Below, piece after piece: positions 37,182 to 46,972 of a stretch of DNA of 64,000 nucleotides; the first letter of the stretch is position 1; the number at the start of each line of letters is the position of its first letter. Under the pieces are notes generated by a model. That model did no database searches, was not told the DNA's origin, and saw nothing but the letters and a program-made list of their open reading frames with translations. Source of the stretch: Pseudomonas sp. W4I3 (GTDB taxonomy: Bacteria; Pseudomonadota; Gammaproteobacteria; Pseudomonadales; Pseudomonadaceae); NCBI RefSeq assembly GCF_030816195.1, contig NZ_JAUSXS010000001.1, forward strand, positions 5,789,501 to 5,853,500, read 5' to 3'. Both the position numbers and the translations under genes were made by a program.

Positions 37182-38570
37182 CTACCCCAGTGAGTCTTTC
37201 CGTAGTCCAATGGCCGAAGGCATTCCACACGCAAAGAGTAAACCGCATCCCATAATCAGGCCAAGCACCAGGAAAGTCGCGGGGTAGGCATGGCCCGGCG
37301 GCAGGTAGAGCGCAACCGCGACCATCCCGTTGACGCCAAAAGCGGCGCCGAGACTGCGCAGGAACTGCACCGTGGAGGTGTAAGCCCCCAACTGTTCCAC
37401 CGGCGCGCTGTTCTGGGCAAAGACCAGCGTAGTGGTTGCCGTCAGCCCCATCCCCAGCCCGACCATCACCTGCCCGGCGCCGATCCCCGGCCAGAACGCC
37501 CAATACAGCCCGGCCGCCACGCTCGAACAGCCGAGCATCAGCAGCAGCATGCCGCCGACCGCCATCGTCTTGAAGCCGACGCGGGCCAGGCGCTTGCCGC
37601 ATAGCGTCGCGCCGGCCACCCAGCCCAGCGCGGCCAGCATGATCAGCGCGCCACCGGACAAGGCGCTGGCCCGGACGTGATCGAGCGCCACCGGCAGCAG
37701 GCTGACGGACGCGTACAAGCCCACGCTGGAGACCATCACCAGCACCATGACAACCCCGAGCACCGGCCGTGTGAAGAACCCCAACGGCACCGGGCTGCTG
37801 TCCGGTGCGGCACGAACGCGAGCGGCCAACACACCTAGCCCGACCAGCATGACCACGGTCAGGACCGGCATCGGGTGGGCAAGCCATTCCAGCGGATGGT
37901 TGCTCAGCAGCAGCAGCGCCGCACACGCGAATACGGCCAATGCGCCTTGTGCCAGTGGGTCCACATGCCGGCTGGCCTGGCCACGGCCGATGGTCGGGGC
38001 GAAGAACAGCGCCAACAGCGCCAGCACGCCAAGGGGCAAGTTGAGCCAGAACACAGCGCGCCAGCTCAGCGTGCTGCCCAGCACCGCACCGGCCACCGGC
38101 CCCAGCACCGCCGCCAGCCCCCAGACACTGCTGAGCATGCCTTGCATGCTCGCGCGCTTGGGCCCCTCGAACAGCGACGCCAACAACGAGTAGGACAACA
38201 CGATGATGCCACCCGCGCCCACGCCCTGCAGCGCCCTGCCCGCGATCAACATGATCATGTCCTGGCTCAGGGCCACCCAGACAGAGGCGACAATGAACAC
38301 ACACAGGCTGACCTTCATCATCGCGCCGACCCCGAACCGATCGGCGAGCGCGCCCGCCAGCGGCGCGACCAGGGCCAGCGGCAGCAGGAAGCCGGAAACC
38401 ACCCAGGGAAACAGGGTGGTGTCCTGCATCTGGGCGTTGATCTGCGGCAGGATGGTGCTGACCGCCGTGCTGTCCATGGCGGCGAGGAACAGCGCGACCA
38501 GCACGGCGACCACACTCAGCGGGTACTTCCCTGCCCCGGCCTCTGGCGAGGCAAGCGTTTGTGACTTCAT
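37182..38570 (-). CDS. MFS drug/metabolite exporter, DHA2-like
   Basis: About 462 residues from the ATG at 38570 (MKSQTLASPEAG) with AGGAT upstream. Roughly 14 membrane spans are visible; motif A appears as GALADRFGVGAMMK and motif C-like GAVLGSTLSWR. Such DHA2 exporters often export the product of a neighbouring biosynthetic cluster. Ten bases separate it from the upstream AurF-like gene. Confidence 0.9.
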   Translation of the reverse strand: MKSQTLASPEAGAGKYPLSVVAVLVALFLAAMDSTAVSTILPQINAQMQDTTLFPWVVSGFLLPLALVAPLAGALADRFGVGAMMKVSLCVFIVASVWVALSQDMIMLIAGRALQGVGAGGIIVLSYSLLASLFEGPKRASMQGMLSSVWGLAAVLGPVAGAVLGSTLSWRAVFWLNLPLGVLALLALFFAPTIGRGQASRHVDPLAQGALAVFACAALLLLSNHPLEWLAHPMPVLTVVMLVGLGVLAARVRAAPDSSPVPLGFFTRPVLGVVMVLVMVSSVGLYASVSLLPVALDHVRASALSGGALIMLAALGWVAGATLCGKRLARVGFKTMAVGGMLLLMLGCSSVAAGLYWAFWPGIGAGQVMVGLGMGLTATTTLVFAQNSAPVEQLGAYTSTVQFLRSLGAAFGVNGMVAVALYLPPGHAYPATFLVLGLIMGCGLLFACGMPSAIGLRKDSLG

Positions 38571-38580
38571 GGCGCGATCC

Positions 38581-39486
38581 TCAATGAAAATACTGGGTGT
38601 GAATCGCGCTGGCTCGGGAGAACTCACTGACGATGCCCGCGGTGTCCGGGTCCATGTAGTCGTCGACTTTGCGAATCAGGTCCTGGGACTGGACGATCTC
38701 TCTGAAACGCAGGGTCATCTCCAGCTGGGTGTGGGCGGCCTGGTTGTTCTGCGTGTAGTCCAGATCGAATTCCGCCTTGATCTGCTCGCCGCTGGTGATA
38801 GCCAATTGCGTGTTCATCGCCTCGGTGTCATGAATCAATTGGTGCATGCGGCGGCGCTCTTCGCTGCTGAGGGTTGGAATGATCCGGTCGAACACAAAGT
38901 GGTCGAACTGGATGTGGCGCGCCTCGTCCAGGCCATGAAAATGCAAGAGCCGCGTCAACAGGCTGTGCTGCATCGGGTCCAGCACCTTCAACCGGCGCTC
39001 GAACACGGTGATGACTGACTCGCCGACGTATGCGGTGGCGCACAGCGCGGCCAGCTTGATCTTGGGCGACTCATCGCCTTCGTAGAGGGCGCGACGCTCG
39101 GCGAAGAGGTTGTCCTTGAGCTTGATGTCACGCCCCGACAGATGCCTGATGTACTGGTAGAAGCTGCTGGCGTGGTTGATCTCTTCGGCAGCGAAGCAGG
39201 ACAGCGCGCCGTACAGGGAGTCGCCTGCAGTCAGCGTGTCGTCGTTGGACTGCGCCTCGCACAGGATGCGCGTCATGGTGTTGGCCACGTGCATTTCGAT
39301 CTCGGCCAGTTGCCCCAACTCCTTGTACAAATAGGCCACGGCCTTGTCTTCCTGACCGGCTTCCCCGACCAGTGCATTGGACAAAAAGCGCAGCTCGTCA
39401 TCGGTGCGCGCGCCCGCCCATTCCATGCGGTTGGGGTGCAGGTAATTGATGTGCGCCAGCTCGTTGATGGTTTTCAGGTTTTTCAT
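38581..39486 (-). CDS. AurF-like diiron oxygenase
   Basis: A 301-residue ferritin-like protein; ATG at 39486 (MKNLKTINELAH). Metal ligands are visible as Glu ~62-64 (ELGQLAEIE), EEINH (~101-105), Glu ~156 (GESVI) and DEARH (~187-191), the paired ExxH pattern of AurF-type diiron N-oxygenases. Known members oxidise an amine to hydroxylamine, nitroso or nitro. Next to a 2OG oxygenase and an AMP-ligase, it points to a small-molecule pathway, substrate unknown. Confidence 0.8.
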   Translation of the reverse strand: MKNLKTINELAHINYLHPNRMEWAGARTDDELRFLSNALVGEAGQEDKAVAYLYKELGQLAEIEMHVANTMTRILCEAQSNDDTLTAGDSLYGALSCFAAEEINHASSFYQYIRHLSGRDIKLKDNLFAERRALYEGDESPKIKLAALCATAYVGESVITVFERRLKVLDPMQHSLLTRLLHFHGLDEARHIQFDHFVFDRIIPTLSSEERRRMHQLIHDTEAMNTQLAITSGEQIKAEFDLDYTQNNQAAHTQLEMTLRFREIVQSQDLIRKVDDYMDPDTAGIVSEFSRASAIHTQYFH

Positions 39487-39496
39487 GGCGATGCTC

Positions 39497-40405
39497 TTAA
39501 TCAAGGTAGGAAAGGGCGTTAAAAATCGTGCGCGCGGGGTCATCGATCGCCCGACGCCCGTGCATGACGCGCGTGTTGTCGATCAGCACCACATCGCCAC
39601 GCTGCCAGCCCACATCGACGGTCAGTTGCTCGCAAAGTCCGTCCAGTGCGTGCAGTAACTGCGGGTCGATCGGCTCGCCGTCGGCGAAGGTGATCCGCGG
39701 CGCTTGGTAATGGTTGGAAGGGCCGAACAGGCTGTTGGCAAACGCCGGCTGGGCCTCTTGCGCAAGCCGGCTGTTGCGGATGGCCGGGGTGCGAAAGCGG
39801 TAGGTGATCGAGCCGTCCTCGTTCAGCTCGATCAAGGAGCCCGCGTCCTGAGGCGTCAGCGAGATCAGATCCTGCAGGGTCACGGCCTCGATGCTGGCCG
39901 GCGCGTCGGTGCCCTGGGCCAGGGCATGAAAGGCGTAGGTTTTCCATTTGTCCGCCTCGACCCGGCGGGCGTACATGATCTCGCGCTCGGTAAATGCCGC
40001 GCGCTGCTCGGCCGTCAGGTGTCGGTACACGGCCTTGCCGTCGCACAAAGTGGTCTGTGACCCTCGGGCCGGGGCGGTCTGGCAATAGAACCAACACAGG
40101 TCCGGCCAGAAGGGGCTGTTGCCGTTTTCGCAATGCAGGCCTACCGCGTCCAGGCCGGCGTCGACTTTCTGCGCGGTGTTGCCGTCAAACGTGCGTGCCG
40201 GGTCCAGGCTGATCCTGCCGCTGCACTGGCGTACCAGGCGGGAAAATCGGTCAATGCTGTGTTCAAACCCGCGCAACACCAGATAGCCATGGCTGGCCAG
40301 CATACTTTTGAGCAAGTCCGGCGCCAGCTCGAAGAGTGCCTGGGGTGCGCGGGGCGACACGATCAGGCCACTGTGCTCGGTGTGGGGAACCGTGGAGAGC
40401 GTCAT
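39497..40405 (-). CDS. Fe(II)/2-oxoglutarate dioxygenase, TauD/clavaminate-synthase-like
   Basis: A 302-residue protein. The iron triad is H91-x-E93 (GLHCEN) and H282 (VMHGRRAI), with R292 to bind 2OG. The HxE form (not HxD) matches clavaminate-synthase-like enzymes. Family activities are hydroxylation, desaturation or epimerisation. It overlaps the AMP-ligase by 4 bases (ATGA-type) and is 10 bases from the AurF-like gene. Confidence 0.87.
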   Translation of the reverse strand: MTLSTVPHTEHSGLIVSPRAPQALFELAPDLLKSMLASHGYLVLRGFEHSIDRFSRLVRQCSGRISLDPARTFDGNTAQKVDAGLDAVGLHCENGNSPFWPDLCWFYCQTAPARGSQTTLCDGKAVYRHLTAEQRAAFTEREIMYARRVEADKWKTYAFHALAQGTDAPASIEAVTLQDLISLTPQDAGSLIELNEDGSITYRFRTPAIRNSRLAQEAQPAFANSLFGPSNHYQAPRITFADGEPIDPQLLHALDGLCEQLTVDVGWQRGDVVLIDNTRVMHGRRAIDDPARTIFNALSYLD

Positions 40406-41964
40406 GCGCAGATCCTCGCTGTTGAATCCTGCAGGAACCGGGAAAGTTGATCGCGACGCGGACGCCCGGTAACCGTGAACAGCCGGCCCATCACCTCTTC
40501 GCTGTGCACGACCAGGACCGGATGCTGAATGCGCTCGATTTCGTTCAAATGGCTGCGGGCAAAGGCCCGGATCCGCTCGCGGACTTCGGCGGGGTCGGCC
40601 TGGGCGTCGATGATGAACACGCCGCCCATGAAGGCTTCGCGATCACCGAATACGATGACGTGCTCCACATTCGGCAGCTGTCGGTACGTTGCTTCGAGCC
40701 ACTCGGGAGACACGTTGCGGCCGTTGGCGGTGATGATCATGGTTTTCTTGCGACCGATGATGCTCACGAAGCCCTCCGGGTCGATCGTGGCCAAGTCGCC
40801 GGTATGCAGCCAGCCATCGCTGTCGATGGCGCAGCTGCTGGGGTCTTCGTTGGTATAGCCGGCAAACAGTGAACTGCTGCGCACCAGCAGTTCGCCGTCG
40901 TCAGCCAGGCGCAGCGCCACATGGGGCAGCGCCTGGCCGACGGTGCCCAGGCGGTTGGCGGCGCGATGATTCCAGGTGGCCACCGAGCTGTTCTCACTCA
41001 GGCCGTAGCCTTGAAAAACCTCGATGCCCAATTGCTGCAGCCGCACCAGCACGTCGAGTTCCACCGGCCCGCCCCCCGCCGCCAGCAACGGCAAGCGCGG
41101 GGTGCCGAAGAGTTGCTCGATACGTTCGGCCATCGACGGCCCGCAGGTGTCGGCACGCTGGGCAATCGCTTCGACCAGCGCGGGCGTGAGCGTCATGGCC
41201 GTGGGGCGTGCCTGGCGAATCAGGGCCAGGCGATCTTCGGCCAGTGCGCCGGGGCTGCCCAGAGGCGCCAGGCTGACCGGGGGCAGCAGCACCACGCCGC
41301 CGGACGTCAGCGGCATGTACAGCCCCGTCACCTGTTCAATCAGCAGACTGAACGGCACCAGTACCAGGTAGCGTTGGTAGTCCTCGGGCTGCGCGCGCTG
41401 CCATAGGGCTTCGACCAGCGCGCCCAGGCCATCGCGACGAATTTGCACGCCCTTGGGCTGGGAAGTGGTGCCTGAGGTGTGGATGACCTTGATCACGCCG
41501 TCCTGCGCCAAGCCAGCCGTGGACGAGGGTGTCGACGGGCTGACCGGTCCAGGCAGCGCTGATACCTGACGCACATCGGCCGCTAATGCCAGGCCCGCGT
41601 GACACCAGGCTTGCAAAGCATGCGCGCCCTGCTCGTCGGTCAGCACCAGTGCGCAGCCTTGCAACAGATGCCGCGCCTGATCAACGGAGAACGCCAGAGG
41701 CACGGGCACCTCCACCCGTTCGCCGATCATCAGGGCCAGATCGGCCAACACCCATTCGGCGCTGTTGCCCATCACGATGCCGACCCGACTGGAACCGGGT
41801 GTTGCCCGTGCGACAACATCGGCCAGTTGCCGCGCCTGGGCGACCAATTGCTGATAGGTAAAGGCGACCGCCTCCGGCTTGGTGCTGTCCCGGTCCAGTT
41901 GCACCACGGCCGCTGCGTGGGGCGTGCGCCGGGCCTGGGCCAATATTTCAGTCAGGACATTCAT
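40402..41964 (-). CDS. AMP-forming acyl/aminoacyl-adenylate ligase
   Basis: About 520 residues from the ATG at 41964. ANL-family motifs: HTSGTTSQPKG (P-loop), QGYGLSEN, GWLHTGDLA and GRKKTMIITANGRNVSPEWLE, the last containing the mobile C-domain. No carrier-protein or condensation domain, so it makes an adenylate or thioester used by another protein, perhaps the thermostable-hemolysin-like partner it overlaps (ATGA). Confidence 0.9.
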   Translation of the reverse strand: MNVLTEILAQARRTPHAAAVVQLDRDSTKPEAVAFTYQQLVAQARQLADVVARATPGSSRVGIVMGNSAEWVLADLALMIGERVEVPVPLAFSVDQARHLLQGCALVLTDEQGAHALQAWCHAGLALAADVRQVSALPGPVSPSTPSSTAGLAQDGVIKVIHTSGTTSQPKGVQIRRDGLGALVEALWQRAQPEDYQRYLVLVPFSLLIEQVTGLYMPLTSGGVVLLPPVSLAPLGSPGALAEDRLALIRQARPTAMTLTPALVEAIAQRADTCGPSMAERIEQLFGTPRLPLLAAGGGPVELDVLVRLQQLGIEVFQGYGLSENSSVATWNHRAANRLGTVGQALPHVALRLADDGELLVRSSSLFAGYTNEDPSSCAIDSDGWLHTGDLATIDPEGFVSIIGRKKTMIITANGRNVSPEWLEATYRQLPNVEHVIVFGDREAFMGGVFIIDAQADPAEVRERIRAFARSHLNEIERIQHPVLVVHSEEVMGRLFTVTGRPRRDQLSRFLQDSTARICA

Positions 41965-42635
41965 GCGGCCACCTGCTCGGGATGCCCGATCAGGCGCTCG
42001 AAGCCCGAGAACTTGAGCCTGCCGCAATACTGGCTAAACAAGTGGGAGCACTCCTCCAGCAGGATGACGCCCGTCTGGGGTGACTGCGCGTAGTAACTGC
42101 CCCACTGGCGCAGCTCCAGCTCGGACAAGCGATCCGCCCCGGCATCGCCCATGATCCGCAGCGGAATACCATGGTATTTGAGCAGTACCCGCAACCGGCG
42201 CGTGGAGGTGCACAAGATGGCCTTGGCGCCCATGAACCAGGCAAGAATCGGCAGCGCCTTGATGATCTCCGCCGCCGCGTGGGAGTCGTCCGATGCCAGC
42301 GAGCCGATTTCCACGATGTGCTCACGCAGCAGGCACTGCTGGCTCAGCGACGCCAGGACAGCCTCGATCGGCTCGTCGAAATAACGTTCGGAAAACAACG
42401 GCTGGTTGGGCGAAGCGAATGAAATGCCGGCGCAGGCGGTGAGTTCGCCACTGGTCAGACTGCGTCGCGCTATCAGTAGGTCCGGGTTGGGCGTCATGTG
42501 CGCGCCGTAATGCCGGTGGTAGATATCCTGGATGTAGCCTATCGGCTCCGGTGCACCTTGCTCGCTTCTTCTAATTATTTCGAACCGTGCATGATCAATT
42601 TCATTTTGGCTTGAGGTATGAAGAAAGCTGTTCAT
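41961..42635 (-). CDS. Thermostable-hemolysin family (GNAT-like) protein
   Basis: A 224-residue protein. YIQDIYHRHYGAHMTPNPDLLIAR, ACAGISFAS, LFSERYFDEPIE and IVEIGSLASDD are the hallmark motifs of the thermostable haemolysin family (PF12261). That fold belongs, to my knowledge, to the GNAT acyltransferase group, so an acyl-transfer role from the neighbouring ligase product is more likely here than haemolysis. First gene of the operon; 263 bases upstream hold the divergent promoter region. Confidence 0.82.
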   Translation of the reverse strand: MNSFLHTSSQNEIDHARFEIIRRSEQGAPEPIGYIQDIYHRHYGAHMTPNPDLLIARRSLTSGELTACAGISFASPNQPLFSERYFDEPIEAVLASLSQQCLLREHIVEIGSLASDDSHAAAEIIKALPILAWFMGAKAILCTSTRRLRVLLKYHGIPLRIMGDAGADRLSELELRQWGSYYAQSPQTGVILLEECSHLFSQYCGRLKFSGFERLIGHPEQVAA

Positions 42636-42898
42636 GACGTATCCCTGTTAACGGCATTTGCCTTTAACAAAGCTACGTAACTGCCCAGGCCAGTAACATG
42701 CTCAGCCAGGACAACAAGTCGATTGAAACGGACGTTTATGCATCCCGACCCCTCTAGACCGGGCGTGCATGCCCTTGGTCAGGGTCTGCAAGGCAGGACT
42801 GGCACTTTGCCACAACTCAAGGCATGCTAGCCGCCCTTCGGGCGTCCGGCTTATAGTGCACGTCGCGCGCCAGTCCAGCCAAACCGCAGGATCACAGC
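42636..42898. other. Divergent promoter region
   Basis: A 263-base gap between the biosynthetic operon and the PAS-GGDEF-EAL gene. No gene or clear repeat seen. Confidence 0.5.
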
Positions 42899-45800
42899 TT
42901 GTCCAAAGTCACGCCGCCAACTCCCTTGCGCGCCGCTCATATAGCGCCGGGAGCGCCCCTGCACGGCACCCTCAAAGGCGCGTTGGCGACGCTCGTGCTG
43001 ATGTTGCTCGCGTTATTGTTCTGGCAGTTGCTCGATCAGTTACAGCAAAACCAGAAAAATCAGCAGCAATACACCATCGACTACAGCGCCGACCTGGCCG
43101 AGCAGATCAGCCAGAATATGGCCTTGAGCGCGCAGATCGCCTTGAACCTGCTGCCGATCGTCGAACCGCCGCGCAACGCCGAGCAACAACAGGCGCTGAT
43201 GCACACATTGCAGCGTTCATTACCCGAACTGCGCAGCTTCGCCCTGCTCGCCCCCAGCGGCGCCCTGATCAGCGACACCGCCAACGATAGCCAGGACAGC
43301 GCCCTGCTCGAAGAACTGGTCAAGCGCAGCCACGCCCAAACCTATTACCTGAGCAATGACAGCGACGGCACCGTGATCTACCTGTTGCTGCACCAGCCCA
43401 GCGGTGGCTCGAAGATGTACTGGGCGCTGCGCCTGGCCCCCACCTACCTGGCCAACCTGACTCGCCAGGACGCCCAGGGCCAGCGCCCGATGTGGGCCAT
43501 CGAGAACCGCCTGAATCAACGCGTGGTCAGCCGTGACAACGGCATGCCGGCCCAGTGGACCAGCGCGTTGACCCCGGACGAATTGAACCAAAGTGTGCTG
43601 GTCACGCCCCTGAGCAAGAGCGACTGGCAACTGCGCGGGCTGTTCGACCGCAGCGCGGTACTGGAACAACTGCTGCCGGCGTTTATCGGCAAATGCCTGC
43701 TGGGCCTGGCCTTTTCGCTGGTTCCGGTGATTGCGCTGCTGAACATGCGCCGTCGCCAGCGCCAGGTGCATGAAGGCCGGCGACGTTACCAGGACATCTT
43801 CGAAGGCACCGGCGTGGCCTTGTGCGTACTCGACCTTTCGGGGGTGAAGGCGTTTTGCGACAAGACCCCGGTGCAGAGCCGCGAACAGTCGCACGCCTGG
43901 CTGCGGGCCAATCCCACTGAGCGTCGCAAGCTGCTCAAGGAGTTGCGCGTCACCGAAGTCAACCAGATGGCGGTGCGCCTGCTGAACGTGGGCTCCTGCG
44001 AACAAGCCTGGGAGCGCCTGATTGATGATGGCCCACACAACGCCACGTCGATCGGCCAACAGGTGCTGGAAGCCGTACTGACCCGGCAAAAACAGCTGGA
44101 GCTGGAAATCCAGCTCAACGATGTGGCGGGCAATGAACAATACCTGTGGCTCGTCATGCGTCTGCCGGAACAGCAGGATGACGTGCGGGCGGTGATCCTC
44201 AGCATCAGCGACATCACCAGTCGCAAGCTGATCGAGCTGTCGCTGGTCGAGCGCGAGAGTTTCTGGTCGGACGTGGTACGCACCGTGCCCGACCACCTGT
44301 ATGTGCAGGACGTGATCAGCCAGCGCATGATTTTCAGCAACCATCACCTGGGCCATACCCTCGGCTACAACAAGGCCGAACTGCAGCAAATGGGCGAGTA
44401 CTTCTGGGAAATCCTGCTGCACCCCGAAGACGCCGAGCATTACCACGACTCGCGTCAGCAGCAGCGCCAGACGGGATACGCGACCCAACTGCACTGCCAG
44501 CTGCGCTTTCGGCACCGCAACAACCAGTGGCGCCGCTTCGATATCCGCGAACAGGCCCTGGCCAGGGACACCTCGACCGTGGTCACCCGCATCATCGGCG
44601 TGGCCAAGGACATCACCGATCAGATCGAGGCCAGCGAATCCCTGCGTGACAGCGAACAGCGCTACCGCATGCTGGCCGAAAGCATCAGTGACGTGATCTG
44701 TTCCACCGACAGCCAACTGGCCCTCAACTACGTCAGCCCATCGGTCAACGCCGTGCTCGGGTATGACGTGGACTGGGTATTCAAGAACGGCTGGCAGTCC
44801 ATCATTGCCAACCCGCAGCAGCTCACCGGTATTTATGCGCTGATGGAACAGGTCAGCCGCGCCGTGGGCAATCCCGAGGCGTTGAACAACCTGCGCGATG
44901 ACGTGCAGACCCAACTGTTCCTGTTCGACTGCCTGCGCGCCGATGGGCGCAAAGTGCCCATCGAGCTGCGCGTGGTGCTGGTGTGGGACGAGCATGGCGC
45001 GTTCGAAGGCATCCTCGGCGTGGGCCGGGATATCAGCCAGCAACGCCGCGCCGAAAAAGACCTGCGCATGGCGGCCACGGTGTTCGAGCACTCCACCTCG
45101 GCCATTCTGATCACCGACCCGGCCGGCTATATCGTGCAGGCCAACGAGGCCTTCAGCCGGGTCAGCGGTTACGCCGTGAGCGACGTGCTCGACCAGTTAC
45201 CGAACATGCTCACCGTCGACGAACAGCAAGAAGCCCACCTGCGTTACGTGCTCAAGCAACTGCACCAGCACAGCACCTGGGAAGGTGAAGTGTGGCTCAA
45301 GCGCCTTAACGGCGAGCACTACCCGGCCTGGGTCGGCATCACGGCGGTGTTCGACGATGAAGGCGATCTGGCCAGCTACGTGTGTTTCTTCAGCGACATC
45401 AGCGAGCGCAAGGCCAGCGAACAGCGCATCCACCGCCTGGCGTATTACGACGCCCTGACCCACCTGCCCAACCGCACCCTGTTCCAGGACCGCCTGCACA
45501 CCGCGTTGCAGTCGGCCGAACGGCAGAAGTCGTGGGTGGTGCTGATGTTCCTCGACCTTGACCGCTTCAAGCCGATCAACGACTCCCTCGGCCACGCCGC
45601 TGGCGACCGTATGCTCAAGGAGATGGCCACGCGCCTGCTCGGTTGCGTGGCCGAAGACGACACCGTGGCGCGCATGGGCGGCGATGAGTTCACCTTGCTG
45701 CTGCAGCCACGCGTCAGCCGTGAAATGGCGCTGAACCGTGCAATCAACGTGGCCGAGCAGATCCTGGCCAGCCTGGTGAAGCCGTTCGTGCTGGAGGGCC

Positions 45801-46750
45801 GCGAGTTCTTCGTGACCGCCAGTATCGGCATCGCCCTGAGCCCACAGGACGGTAACGAGCTGAGCCAGTTGATGAAAAACGCCGATACCGCGATGTATCA
45901 CGCCAAGGAGCGCGGCAAGAACAACTTCCAGTTCTACCAGGCCGACATGAACGCCAGCGCCCTGGAGCGCCTGGAGCTTGAAAGCGACCTGCGCCACGCC
46001 CTGGAACAAGACGAGTTCGTGCTCTATTACCAGCCGCAGTTCAGCGGCGACGGCAAACGCCTGACCGGCGCCGAGGCCCTGCTGCGCTGGCGCCACCCGC
46101 GCCGAGGCCTGGTGCCGCCGGGGGATTTCATCCCAGTGCTGGAGGAATTGGGGCTGGTGGTGGACGTGGGCGACTGGGTGATCAGCGAAGCCTGTCGCCA
46201 GCTCAAGACCTGGCACCAGAACAAGGTGCGGGTGCCGAAAGTCTCGGTCAACATCTCGGCGCGGCAGTTCTCCGACGGGCAACTGGGCACGCGCATCGCC
46301 ACCATCCTCAAGGACACCGGCCTGCCGCCGGCGTGCCTGGAACTGGAGCTGACCGAAAGTATCCTGATGCGCGAAGTCAACGAGGCCTTGCAGATCCTCG
46401 CCAGCCTGAAAAACCTGGGCCTGAGCATTGCGGTCGACGACTTCGGCACCGGTTATTCGTCGCTCAATTACCTCAAGCAATTCCCCATCGACGTATTGAA
46501 GATCGACCGTACCTTCGTCGATGGCCTGCCATCCGGCGAGCAGGATGCACAGATCGCCCGCGCCATCATCGCCATGGCCCATAGCCTGAACCTGGCGGTG
46601 ATCGCCGAGGGCGTGGAAACCCACGAGCAGTTGGACTTCCTGCGCGAGCATGGCTGCGATGAGGTGCAGGGTTACCTGTTCGGGCGGCCGATGCCGGCGA
46701 ACCGGTTCGAGGCGCAGTTCAGCAATGATGCGCTGTTCATGTTTGACTGA
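42899..46750 (+). CDS. Membrane sensor with PAS, GGDEF and EAL domains
   Basis: A 1283-residue protein. The start is a TTG (42899) with AGGA about 8 bases upstream; no better ATG precedes the first membrane segment. Two membrane spans (~25-50 and ~255-275) enclose a periplasmic domain. About three PAS domains follow (~450-560, 590-700, 725-840), then GGDEF with intact MGGDEF (~925-932) and EAL with intact EALLRW (~1057). Both c-di-GMP synthesis and breakdown motifs look complete. It may link environmental sensing to c-di-GMP; symbol not assigned. Confidence 0.9.
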   Translation: MSKVTPPTPLRAAHIAPGAPLHGTLKGALATLVLMLLALLFWQLLDQLQQNQKNQQQYTIDYSADLAEQISQNMALSAQIALNLLPIVEPPRNAEQQQALMHTLQRSLPELRSFALLAPSGALISDTANDSQDSALLEELVKRSHAQTYYLSNDSDGTVIYLLLHQPSGGSKMYWALRLAPTYLANLTRQDAQGQRPMWAIENRLNQRVVSRDNGMPAQWTSALTPDELNQSVLVTPLSKSDWQLRGLFDRSAVLEQLLPAFIGKCLLGLAFSLVPVIALLNMRRRQRQVHEGRRRYQDIFEGTGVALCVLDLSGVKAFCDKTPVQSREQSHAWLRANPTERRKLLKELRVTEVNQMAVRLLNVGSCEQAWERLIDDGPHNATSIGQQVLEAVLTRQKQLELEIQLNDVAGNEQYLWLVMRLPEQQDDVRAVILSISDITSRKLIELSLVERESFWSDVVRTVPDHLYVQDVISQRMIFSNHHLGHTLGYNKAELQQMGEYFWEILLHPEDAEHYHDSRQQQRQTGYATQLHCQLRFRHRNNQWRRFDIREQALARDTSTVVTRIIGVAKDITDQIEASESLRDSEQRYRMLAESISDVICSTDSQLALNYVSPSVNAVLGYDVDWVFKNGWQSIIANPQQLTGIYALMEQVSRAVGNPEALNNLRDDVQTQLFLFDCLRADGRKVPIELRVVLVWDEHGAFEGILGVGRDISQQRRAEKDLRMAATVFEHSTSAILITDPAGYIVQANEAFSRVSGYAVSDVLDQLPNMLTVDEQQEAHLRYVLKQLHQHSTWEGEVWLKRLNGEHYPAWVGITAVFDDEGDLASYVCFFSDISERKASEQRIHRLAYYDALTHLPNRTLFQDRLHTALQSAERQKSWVVLMFLDLDRFKPINDSLGHAAGDRMLKEMATRLLGCVAEDDTVARMGGDEFTLLLQPRVSREMALNRAINVAEQILASLVKPFVLEGREFFVTASIGIALSPQDGNELSQLMKNADTAMYHAKERGKNNFQFYQADMNASALERLELESDLRHALEQDEFVLYYQPQFSGDGKRLTGAEALLRWRHPRRGLVPPGDFIPVLEELGLVVDVGDWVISEACRQLKTWHQNKVRVPKVSVNISARQFSDGQLGTRIATILKDTGLPPACLELELTESILMREVNEALQILASLKNLGLSIAVDDFGTGYSSLNYLKQFPIDVLKIDRTFVDGLPSGEQDAQIARAIIAMAHSLNLAVIAEGVETHEQLDFLREHGCDEVQGYLFGRPMPANRFEAQFSNDALFMFD

Positions 46751-46774
46751 GATTTTGTGTGGGGCTGATGGCCT

Positions 46775-46844
46775 CATCGGGAGCAAGCCCCCCTCCCACA
46801 TTGAAATGCATTCCAAATGTGGGAGGGGGCTTGCTCCCGATAGC
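46775..46844. repeat. REPIN, family 1, opposite arrangement
   Basis: Inverted REP units (CATCGGGAGCAAGCCCCCC... and its mirror) with a short spacer, after the c-di-GMP gene. Confidence 0.8.
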
Positions 46845-46972
46845 GGCGGCACAGTCACCGCCTATCCCAGATGAGCCCCACTTGTCCGCGACATGATGTC
46901 CTTTCATATGCCATCTAAAACCCATTGGGTTAGAATGCCCTCCTTTTCTGCCCCCGATCCTTGAGGACCGCC

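Noticed and set aside
37180..38304. N-terminal extension of the AraC frame through the MFS gene
   Set aside because: The AraC homology begins at 37179 next to a start with suitable spacing; the extension is a shadow of the MFS gene in another frame.
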